Source of the DNA: Crocinitomicaceae bacterium
GTDB taxonomy: Bacteria; Bacteroidota; Bacteroidia; Flavobacteriales_D; Crocinitomicaceae
Direction: 5' to 3'
Assembly: GCA_024643585.1 (NCBI GenBank)
Contig: JAHEMP010000050.1
Coordinates: 1-11,599, forward strand
Length of the DNA: 11,599 nucleotides
The translations under genes were made by a program, and so were the position numbers. Every line of letters starts with the position of its first letter. Positions within the stretch are counted from its first letter, which is position 1. Shown here in pieces: positions 1 to 5,872 of the stretch. The notes beneath the pieces are model-generated. The model saw only the letters and a program-made list of their open reading frames with translations, did not search any database and was not told where the DNA came from.

Positions 1-794
1 CTCCAGTCTTCTATGCCAACGATGCCTACATGCATTACATTCTCAAATATTACCAAGATTTAATTCCAAGACTTAGTAACGAAGCCAACAATGAAGTGTA
101 TCTCGGCGTTTTAAAAAGCAGTCCAACACTGATAATGAAAGCTTTAGGTTCGGATTACACACTTAAAAATCTGAGGTTGCGCGAAATGGTGATGATGCAA
201 GCTTTGTCAGAGGTATTTTATTCAGATGATTTTCCTCAAACCAATATTCTGACGATTTTCGATAGTTTGTCCAAAAGGGCCTTGTTTCCAGAAAATCGAA
301 TTATTGCTGTGAACTTAATAAACCGAGTTACAGAATTAGTTCCTGGGACAAAAACACCCGAATTCGTTTTAATAGATGACAATGGAAATGCAAAAACTCA
401 TGCCGATTATAGAGGGAAATACTTGTACATTCAATTTTATGATCCAAAAAGCCTAAACAATCAAAAAGAAATGCTCATTCTAAAAGAGCTACACAAAAAA
501 TACGTCAACGACGTTGCTTTCTTGACCCTAGTTTTGGACGATGGAGATTTGAGCGAAAAGGAAATCGAAAGTTTAAAAGATATTCAATGGGAATATTACC
601 GCCGCCCTGCAAAGGATGATTTTATGAAGAAATTCAAAATTAAAAATTTCCCTTCGTATGTCTTAATTGACGTTACAGGTTATATCGTGCAATCACCAGC
701 CCTTGCCCCAACACCAAACGCCCAATATGAAACGATAGACAAGACCTTTTTCCAGATTCAAAAAGTTAGAAGACTGGAAATGGAAAGAAGGTAA
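1..794 (+). CDS. Thioredoxin-fold (TlpA-like) protein without CxxC, 3' end of a longer gene
   Basis: The reading frame is open from the first complete codon (position 3) and has no stop upstream, so the ATG at 30 is an internal Met and the gene enters from outside the window. About 263 residues are visible. The first ~110 are helical and unrecognised, resembling the N-terminal domain of some Bacteroidota TlpA-like proteins. Next comes a thioredoxin/AhpC-like fold: entry motif GTKTPEFVLIDDNG, the strand YLYIQFYDP, and the cis-proline strand FPSYVLID. The usual CxxC after the first strand is replaced by DPKSLNN, so disulfide exchange chemistry is not expected and the domain may act in binding or scaffolding. 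Homologues are often periplasmic, but the signal peptide region is not visible here. The fold assignment is fairly secure; the function is unknown. A small membrane protein gene follows 16 nt later, probably in the same operon. Confidence 0.75.
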   Translation, partial: PVFYANDAYMHYILKYYQDLIPRLSNEANNEVYLGVLKSSPTLIMKALGSDYTLKNLRLREMVMMQALSEVFYSDDFPQTNILTIFDSLSKRALFPENRIIAVNLINRVTELVPGTKTPEFVLIDDNGNAKTHADYRGKYLYIQFYDPKSLNNQKEMLILKELHKKYVNDVAFLTLVLDDGDLSEKEIESLKDIQWEYYRRPAKDDFMKKFKIKNFPSYVLIDVTGYIVQSPALAPTPNAQYETIDKTFFQIQKVRRLEMERR

Positions 795-810
795 ATACCT
801 ATTTTAATGT

Positions 811-1227
811 ATGTCAGAGCGTTCATCAAAGACAGAAATCAATCTTCTTTATTGGTTTTACACGTGGATCTTAACAGTTGTCTGTTCACCGGCACTTGTG
901 GTTCTTTCTGATTTCAATGTGCACTGGCTCGATATCTACACCCTATTTTTGATGTTTTTATATTTAATCGCTTTGGGTCTAATTTTTTCCTTACCTACCA
1001 TGCTAATTTATACATTGGCTTTTCAAGTAGTTTTGCATTTTCAAGTAAAAAAAGTGCCAGCAAAATTAATTTTAGCTTTCGTCGGTTTAACGGGTATTTT
1101 CTCCACATTTTATTTGCTTTTCGATTTTCAAAATAATGAATTAACCCTTTATTATTCTACTGGTCTGATACTATCCATTTCTGCTGTTAAATACGATTTA
1201 AAGGAAGTACAAAAAGAAGAGCCATAA
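811..1227 (+). CDS. Small multi-pass membrane protein of unknown function
   Basis: A 138-residue protein I do not recognise. Four hydrophobic stretches are visible: about residues 12-32, 40-77 (long enough for two passes around a Pro at about 63), 85-104 and 113-127. This suggests four to five transmembrane helices in the inner membrane. The C-terminus is short and charged (KYDLKEVQKEEP). There is no signal peptidase site, conserved catalytic motif or metal-binding motif. The start at 811 is the first usable ATG in this frame; the ATG at 807 is in another frame. No Shine-Dalgarno is evident, which is normal for this phylum. The 16-nt gap after the thioredoxin-fold gene and shared orientation suggest co-transcription. 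A real gene is likely because the frame spans the whole interval and has a clean membrane-protein composition. Confidence 0.65.
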   Translation: MSERSSKTEINLLYWFYTWILTVVCSPALVVLSDFNVHWLDIYTLFLMFLYLIALGLIFSLPTMLIYTLAFQVVLHFQVKKVPAKLILAFVGLTGIFSTFYLLFDFQNNELTLYYSTGLILSISAVKYDLKEVQKEEP

Positions 1228-1350
1228 ATTCAAATTGCTGACATTAACGATACTATTTTTCCACAAAAACGATTTAAATTCTTTAGATTTTATTTTTTAT
1301 TGGTATTATTAAAATTATGATTTAATTAATTTTAAACTAAACGACTGATT

Positions 1351-2040
1351 ATGAAAAAACTAGTAGCAGAATTTATTGGAACCATGTGGTTGGTATTGGG
1401 TGGATGTGGGAGTGCGGTTTTAGCAGCCGCTTATCCCGATTTAGGAATTGGTTTTGTTGGCGTTTCGCTTGCATTTGGTTTAACTGTTGTGACCATGGCT
1501 TATGCAATTGGACACATTTCAGGATGCCATTTGAATCCAGCAGTCTCCATTGGTCTTTGGATAGGTGGACGTTTTGACAAAAAAGAAGTATTACCCTATA
1601 TTGTTTCTCAAGTTCTTGGGGGTATTTTCGGCGCTGGAATATTGTATATGATCGCGAGTGGAAAAGCAGATTTTGAAATTGGCGGTTTTGCTTCCAATGG
1701 ATTTGGTGAACATTCACCCGGCGCTTATAGCATGCAAGCTGCTTTGGTTTGTGAAATAGTAATGACCTTTATGTTCTTGATCATTATTTTAGGTGCAACT
1801 CACTCCAGTGCTCCAAAAGGTTTCGCCGGATTGACTATTGGTTTAGGTTTAACATTAATACATTTAATAAGTATTCCAATTACAAATACTTCTGTTAATC
1901 CTGCCCGAAGTACAAGTCAAGCGATATTTGCTGGCGGCTGGGCAGTAGAACAATTGTGGTTATTTTGGCTAGCGCCGATTGTTGGAGCAATTTTAGCAGG
2001 ATTGGTTTATAAGTTCATTTCGCCTGAAAAAAATGATTAA
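1351..2040 (+). CDS. aqpZ: Aquaporin Z, water channel
   Basis: A 229-residue inner-membrane water channel, almost the same length as E. coli AqpZ (231). Six transmembrane helices and two half-helices are evident. Both NPA boxes are intact: HLNPAVS, with N62-P63-A64, and SVNPARS, with N183-P184-A185. The ar/R selectivity filter is of the water-selective type: Phe42, His171 (in LIHLISIP), Thr180 (in TNTSVNP) and Arg186. The bulky His argues against a glycerol facilitator. The loop GFASNGFGEHSPG is a strong AqpZ signature. The family forms tetramers and mediates rapid osmotic water flux. One small oddity is Cys59 in HISGCHLNPA, where E. coli AqpZ has Gly. The gene appears to be transcribed alone, with 123 nt before it and a strong hairpin terminator after it. 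No clear promoter consensus was found upstream. Confidence 0.96.
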   Translation: MKKLVAEFIGTMWLVLGGCGSAVLAAAYPDLGIGFVGVSLAFGLTVVTMAYAIGHISGCHLNPAVSIGLWIGGRFDKKEVLPYIVSQVLGGIFGAGILYMIASGKADFEIGGFASNGFGEHSPGAYSMQAALVCEIVMTFMFLIIILGATHSSAPKGFAGLTIGLGLTLIHLISIPITNTSVNPARSTSQAIFAGGWAVEQLWLFWLAPIVGAILAGLVYKFISPEKND

Positions 2041-2052
2041 ATAAAATTATTC

Positions 2053-2098
2053 AAAACAAAAAGCCGAAATCAGTAAAGTGATTTCGGCTTTTTGTTTT
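2053..2098. terminator. Bidirectional intrinsic terminator between aqpZ and the rhomboid gene
   Basis: A perfect 20-bp inverted repeat, 2053-2072 pairing with 2079-2098, around the 6-nt loop GTAAAG. The GC-containing core (AGCCGAAATCA and its complement) is flanked by an A-rich left arm and a T-rich right arm. Each strand therefore reads as a hairpin followed by a U-tract. It starts 12 nt after the aqpZ stop on the + strand and 10 nt after the rhomboid stop on the - strand, as expected for convergent genes sharing a terminator. Confidence 0.93.
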
Positions 2099-2108
2099 AA
2101 ATCTCAAT

Positions 2109-2648
2109 TCACTTCTTCAAGTACCCTAAAACTATACCCATCGCTCCACCGCAAATATGGGCGAATTGTGAAATTTGATCATCCTGGAAAGCTTTAATGA
2201 ATTCAGCTCCGACGAATAAAATAAAAACCAAGATGAACGTTAAAGGAATTTCATTGTTTTTTCGATCAATCAAAGACGTTAAGACGATCATCATAAAAAC
2301 AATTCCACTCGCGCCGATTAAACCTATGTCCCAAAATAAGGTGTGGAAAATCGCAGTAACGACTGTTGTTGCAAGCGTATAAAGTGCCAAGGTTTTGGTT
2401 CCAAGAGATTTTTCCAAACTTGGACCTATCAATAAGATAATACTGAAGTTGCCCAGATAATGACCAAAATCCTTGTGACCAAAGATATATCCGATCATGG
2501 AAACATAATCTTGCCAATCTTTGTAATCGAACTGGCCATCCAAAACAGTAATACGAAGTGGAGCTCCAACCAACAATTGTAAGCCTAAAAGAGCAAAAGC
2601 AAGAATTGCAAACCAAAGTATAAACGGTGAATTGAAGGTTATTTTCAT
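2109..2648 (-). CDS. Rhomboid family intramembrane serine protease (compact form)
   Basis: A 179-residue polytopic inner-membrane protein. The rhomboid signature is GASG at residues 112-115, giving nucleophile Ser114 at the start of a helix. The partner histidine is His164 in FAHICGGAMGIVLGY, where the following GGAMG packs as in other rhomboids. HYLGN (63-67) corresponds to the conserved helix-2 HxxxN region. About six transmembrane segments fit the length: roughly 8-28, 50-58/66-76, 86-104, 110-126, 136-152 and 161-176. There is no extra cytoplasmic domain or seventh helix, so this is close to the minimal catalytic unit. Family members cleave single-pass membrane proteins within or near the membrane; the substrate is unknown. 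The stop lies against the shared terminator. The beta-barrel gene lies 83 nt upstream on the same strand, so co-transcription is possible but not shown. I would not assign glpG or another symbol. Confidence 0.88.
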   Translation of the reverse strand: MKITFNSPFILWFAILAFALLGLQLLVGAPLRITVLDGQFDYKDWQDYVSMIGYIFGHKDFGHYLGNFSIILLIGPSLEKSLGTKTLALYTLATTVVTAIFHTLFWDIGLIGASGIVFMMIVLTSLIDRKNNEIPLTFILVFILFVGAEFIKAFQDDQISQFAHICGGAMGIVLGYLKK

Positions 2649-2731
2649 ATTCGAAAACTGTGTATTACCTTCTTTACGAAAAAGTCGACTTTGAGTTTCA
2701 ATATGCTAAATTTGAAAAATCAAATTAAAAT

Positions 2732-3460
2732 TTATTCTTCTTTGCTATACTTTATTTTGTAGCCCAAAGAAAAACCAATATTTTCAAAATACATTTTATA
2801 CTTAAAGTCAGAGAGTTGTAATGCCCCTAAGTCATAGTTAGATTCAAAATAAAACCCTTTGTATTCAACTCCAGCGCCGGCAATAAATCCTGCTGTTAAT
2901 CGATCGCCAATTTCGTAATTAGAAATACCACCTGATTGGGAATGTTCAGAGGAACCATTACCATCTATTGAGGATTCATATTCTGATCGAATCGAATATT
3001 TTTCTCCAGTCATCATTCCAATAAACAATCCTGTTCTCAAATAAACACGAATATTCCCTGTTAAAATGGCTGTATTCAACACAATCGGTAAATGAAGGTA
3101 GTTCCGATTATATTTTTCGATAGATTTTTTTTTGTAAGTCTCTAAACTCGTATTGTAAGAATATTCTTCTACTAATTTAAAACCAGCTGTTTGAAATTTA
3201 AAACCTGTTTGTAAAGATAAGCGATTGTTTAATCTAAATTCATACCCAACGGAAACATTAAAACCTCCCAAAAACTTCATTTTATTTGTTTCGGAATAAG
3301 TTCCATCAAGATAAGGCCCAGAGTATGAATCCGATATATTATCTTCTCCTCTGATTTTTGACATTGTAAATCCACCGTTAAAATTGAAGGATTGCCCCAA
3401 AGACTGTAAACCCCAAAAAGTGAAAATGGTCAGAAATACGAATTTAAGCATAATTGTCAT
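2732..3460 (-). CDS. Outer-membrane beta-barrel protein, PorT/OMP_b-brl family
   Basis: A 242-residue protein. A signal peptide covers residues ~1-22, with the hydrophobic stretch MLKFVFLTIFTFWGLQSLG and a likely signal peptidase I cut before Gln23, as is common in Bacteroidota. The mature part alternates short amphipathic strands and Gly/Ser/Asn-rich turns. It carries hallmarks of the small eight-stranded barrel family seen next to PorT: FLGGFNVSVGYEFR, LSLQTGFKFQTAGFK, NYLHLPIVLNT, and the paired glycines of LTAGFIAGAGVEY. The C-terminus SLGYKIKYSKEE ends in a plausible final strand. Start choice: Met1 (3460) or Met4 (3451) both leave an intact signal peptide; 3460 is the longer option. A -7 promoter element lies about 33 nt upstream. 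The function is unknown; proteins of this class are structural, adhesive or envelope accessory. Nothing visible ties it to type IX secretion specifically. Confidence 0.85.
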   Translation of the reverse strand: MTIMLKFVFLTIFTFWGLQSLGQSFNFNGGFTMSKIRGEDNISDSYSGPYLDGTYSETNKMKFLGGFNVSVGYEFRLNNRLSLQTGFKFQTAGFKLVEEYSYNTSLETYKKKSIEKYNRNYLHLPIVLNTAILTGNIRVYLRTGLFIGMMTGEKYSIRSEYESSIDGNGSSEHSQSGGISNYEIGDRLTAGFIAGAGVEYKGFYFESNYDLGALQLSDFKYKMYFENIGFSLGYKIKYSKEE

Positions 3461-3492
3461 AGTGTAAATTTTAGGTCTATTCTGTTGCTATT

Positions 3493-3523
3493 CAAACGTA
3501 TTTCTAATTTGCCCGTTATTAAA
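3493..3523 (-). promoter_or_regulatory. Predicted promoter of the outer-membrane barrel gene
   Basis: Read on the - strand, TACGTTTG (3500 down to 3493) exactly matches the Bacteroidota -7 consensus TAnnTTTG. Nineteen nucleotides upstream is TTTA (3523-3520), one mismatch from the -33 TTTG. Transcription would begin just downstream, leaving a short leader of about 25-30 nt before the ATG at 3460. The match is by consensus only. Confidence 0.5.
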
Positions 3524-3763
3524 TTGTGCAAAGTATACGTTAATGAATCACAGTTCGAATGCAATTTAAATAAAACATTTAGTAAAACGTTTAATATTAT
3601 ATTTTTTAAAGTTTGCTACTTAAAATCTTTTATGCCATGAAAAACCAATAAAGGATAAATACAGTTGAACCTATTTATCAACACCTAAAACCCACTTTTC
3701 AACATGCACTATTTCATTGATTTTAAGAACATAACATAAATTAACGTCCATAAAAAAAACAAA

Positions 3764-3795
3764 ATTGAGCAATCAATTTTAAATGCGTATCTTTG
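3764..3795 (+). promoter_or_regulatory. Predicted promoter of the helicase-typA operon
   Basis: TATCTTTG at 3788-3795 exactly matches the Bacteroidota -7 consensus TAnnTTTG. ATTG at 3764-3767 sits 20 nt upstream as a near-match to the -33 TTTG. The predicted start site is around 3800, leaving only about 15-20 nt of A-rich leader before the helicase ATG at 3818. From this promoter there would be no long cold-shock-type 5' UTR. Confidence 0.6.
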
Positions 3796-3817
3796 CACCC
3801 AATTTTAAAAACATAGA

Positions 3818-5848
3818 ATGACATTTAAAGAGCTCGGGCTCAAGAGTGAGGTGTTGAAGTCGATTGAAGAACTGGGTTTTTCAACACCTACTCCGATTCA
3901 GGAACAAGCTATTCCCCATTTGTTGGGAGAGAATAGTGACTTCGTGGGACTTGCCCAAACAGGTACAGGGAAAACGGCAGCATTTGGACTGCCACTAATT
4001 AACAACATTGACGAAGACTTAAATTACCCTCAGGGTTTAGTTATTTGTCCTACACGCGAACTTTGTTTGCAAATTTCTAAAGACATTGAGTCTTATTCAA
4101 AGTACACAAAACTGCGCACGGTTGCAGTTTATGGAGGAACTGACATTAGAAAACAAATTACCGATATCAAACGTGGAGCGCAAATTATTGTCGCAACTCC
4201 AGGTCGTTTGATGGACTTAGTAAAAAGAAAAGCAATCAACTTGAACGACATTGAATGTGTAGTCTTAGACGAAGCAGATGAGATGTTGAACATGGGATTC
4301 AAAGAAGATATCGATACAATTTTGGAGCAAACGCCTCCAGAGAGAAATGTGTGGTTGTTTTCAGCAACCATGCCGAAAGAGGTAGCACGCATTTCTCAAA
4401 ATTACCAAAACAACCCACTAGAGGTTTCTATCGGTCACAAAAACCAAAGTAACGAAAACATTGATCACATCTATTATAGTGTGAAAGAAAAAGATCGTTT
4501 TGGTGCTGTAAAACGTTTGATTGATTTCAATCCAAACATTTACGGTTTAATTTTCTGTCGTACGCGTCATGAAACAGCTTCTGTTGCCGAAAAATTAGGA
4601 AAAGAAGGGTACAACGCAGAACCGTTGCATGGAGAATTGTCTCAAGCACAACGCGACCGTGTTATGGATCGTTTCCGTAGCAAAGACTTACAAATCTTAG
4701 TAGCAACGGACGTTGCGGCTCGTGGTTTGGACATTGACGACATTACACACGTTATCAATTACAATCTACCAGATGATATTGAGAATTATACGCACCGAAG
4801 TGGTCGTACAGCTCGTGCTGGTAAAAAAGGTGAATCATTGGTTTTGATCAATACACGCGAAAATGGAAAAATTCGTATGATTGAAAAACAAATGAGAATG
4901 GAATTTACTAAAGGTACAATTCCTGGACCAGAAGAAATTTGCGCTATTCAATTGAATAAATTGATGGACAAAATTCTAAAAACTGAAGTGAACGAAAAAG
5001 AAATTGAAAGTTTCTTGCCTCAGATTTATGCTTCTTTCGAAGACATGTCAAAGGAAGAGTTAATTAAAAAATTCGTTTCAACAGAATTCAACCGCTTCTT
5101 TGATTACTACAACAAAGCTGGTGACCTAAATGCAACTGGTCGTGGTGGACGTGAAGATGATTCATTTAGCAATCGTCGCGAACGCGGTGAGCGAAGTGAG
5201 CGAGGTGAACGAGGAGAGCGTGGCGAAAGACGTGGAGGTCGTGATAGAGATAGACAAGAAGAAGGTAAAACTAGATTTTTTGTCAATCTTGGACGACGTG
5301 ATGGATTGAATCCAGGAGGCTTACTACGTGTAATTTGTGATTCAACTAATCTTGACAGTAGCAGTATTGGTCGTATCGATATTACACCTTCTTTTTCATT
5401 CTTTGAAGCAGATGACGCAAATGTTGATGCTATTTTGAGCAAAGCAAATGGAGCTGAATTCGAAGGTCAACAAGTAAATATCGAAGTAACCAAAAAAGAC
5501 CGAGGCGACAAGCCGAAAGGTGGTGGCGGATTCAGAGGTGGATCTGACAGAGCTGGTTTCAAACCAGGTGGCGGCGCAAGACGTGGCACTTTTGGAGGTG
5601 GTGGATCACGAGGCGGAAGCAGCGACTCAAGAAGAAGCAGTGCGCCAAGTGAAAGAAGAGAACGTTCTTCAGATAGCAGCGAAAAAAGAGGGTCATTCGG
5701 CGGAGAAAGACGCGAACGTTCTAGCGAAGGCGGAGAAAGACGTGAGCGTAACTTTGGAGGTGAAAGAAGAGAAAGAAATTCTTTCGGGTCAGATCGTCCA
5801 AGAAGAACTGGTGGATTTAACGATCCAGAAAAAAGAAAAAGAAAGTAA
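3818..5848 (+). CDS. deaD: DEAD-box ATP-dependent RNA helicase, DeaD/CsdA-like, with DbpA-type RNA-binding domain
   Basis: A 676-residue cytoplasmic RNA helicase. All core motifs are present: Q motif (TPTPIQEQAIP, ~23-33), Walker A AQTGTGKT (46-53), PTREL (78-82), GG (107-108), TPGR (127-130), DEAD (151-154), SAT (182-184), the motif IV region IFCRTR (245-250), motif V ATDVAARGLD (296-305) and motif VI HRSGRTARAG (326-335). A helical extension (~370-435) is followed by an Arg/Glu/Gly linker (441-480), a DbpA-type RNA-binding domain (~484-560: FFVNLGRRDGLNPGGLLRVI, IGRIDI, SFFEAD) and a long disordered RGG/GERRER-rich tail (561-676). DeaD-class enzymes unwind rRNA and mRNA in 50S assembly and cold adaptation, which fits typA lying 24 nt downstream. 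A near-consensus promoter precedes it. DeaD versus DbpA subtype is judged from architecture; the core plus dimerisation-like region favours DeaD. The length matches large DeaD proteins. Confidence 0.93.
   Translation: MTFKELGLKSEVLKSIEELGFSTPTPIQEQAIPHLLGENSDFVGLAQTGTGKTAAFGLPLINNIDEDLNYPQGLVICPTRELCLQISKDIESYSKYTKLRTVAVYGGTDIRKQITDIKRGAQIIVATPGRLMDLVKRKAINLNDIECVVLDEADEMLNMGFKEDIDTILEQTPPERNVWLFSATMPKEVARISQNYQNNPLEVSIGHKNQSNENIDHIYYSVKEKDRFGAVKRLIDFNPNIYGLIFCRTRHETASVAEKLGKEGYNAEPLHGELSQAQRDRVMDRFRSKDLQILVATDVAARGLDIDDITHVINYNLPDDIENYTHRSGRTARAGKKGESLVLINTRENGKIRMIEKQMRMEFTKGTIPGPEEICAIQLNKLMDKILKTEVNEKEIESFLPQIYASFEDMSKEELIKKFVSTEFNRFFDYYNKAGDLNATGRGGREDDSFSNRRERGERSERGERGERGERRGGRDRDRQEEGKTRFFVNLGRRDGLNPGGLLRVICDSTNLDSSSIGRIDITPSFSFFEADDANVDAILSKANGAEFEGQQVNIEVTKKDRGDKPKGGGGFRGGSDRAGFKPGGGARRGTFGGGGSRGGSSDSRRSSAPSERRERSSDSSEKRGSFGGERRERSSEGGERRERNFGGERRERNSFGSDRPRRTGGFNDPEKRKRK
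5186..5230 (+). repeat. Five tandem 9-bp units encoding (G/S)-E-R in the helicase linker
   Basis: Five consecutive nonanucleotide units encode GER SER GER GER GER (residues 457-471), within a longer Arg/Glu/Gly segment just before the RNA-binding domain. The third-base choices differ between units (for example GGTGAGCGA, GGTGAACGA, GGAGAGCGT). The repeat is therefore kept mainly at protein level, but it could still expand or contract by slippage without breaking the frame. Confidence 0.85.
5699..5779 (+). repeat. Three imperfect GGERRER units in the helicase C-terminal tail
   Basis: Residues 628-634, 638-644 and 647-653 are each GGERRER, spaced by three or two residues (SSE, NF) and followed by Asn. 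A related SERRERSS lies at about 611-618. The DNA copies share most bases (ggcggagaaagacg(c/t)gaacg-like), pointing to local duplication. The unit is strongly charged and Arg-rich and is likely to be a disordered RNA-contacting tail. Confidence 0.8.
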
Positions 5849-5872
5849 GTAATTTTTGAATAGATAATTTCA

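Larger units (their letters stand above)
3461..3817. other. 357-bp divergent intergenic region, regulatory only
   Basis: No gene is supportable here; every ATG-led frame is only a few codons long. The region is very AT-rich with A- and T-tracts. It separates the leftward beta-barrel gene from the rightward helicase gene, and each side has one exact TAnnTTTG-type -7 element (listed separately). The roughly 240 bp between the two promoters (about 3524-3763) hold no convincing terminator, riboswitch-like hairpin or operator palindrome that I could see by eye. Confidence 0.7.

Noticed and set aside
1300..1323. TTGG plus TATGATTT as a promoter for aqpZ
   Set aside because: The -7 candidate mismatches the conserved TTTG part at two positions, and spacing is too short for confidence.
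1373..1717. 114-residue frame on the - strand opposite aqpZ
   Set aside because: It lies wholly inside a confidently assigned aquaporin gene, has no recognisable domain and a His/Gln-rich composition typical of an antisense shadow.
2709..2726. AATTTGA/TCAAATT hairpin between the barrel and rhomboid genes
   Set aside because: It has only 7 bp, is almost all A/T and has no adequate U-tract, so it is too weak to call a terminator in AT-rich DNA.
3608..3615. AAAGTTTG as a second upstream promoter for the helicase
   Set aside because: It mismatches the first T of TAnnTTTG, I saw no good -33 partner at the right spacing, and the exact element at 3788 is much better placed.
3675..3683. TTATCAACA, resembling a DnaA box
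   Set aside because: It has one mismatch to TTATCCACA and no clustered partners, and the flanking genes are not origin-associated, so a replication origin is not supported.
5520..5852. 110-residue + strand frame overlapping the helicase tail
   Set aside because: It arises from the repetitive GA-rich tail DNA read in another frame; its Glu/Val/Ala-rich product mirrors the repeats and has no independent start signal.
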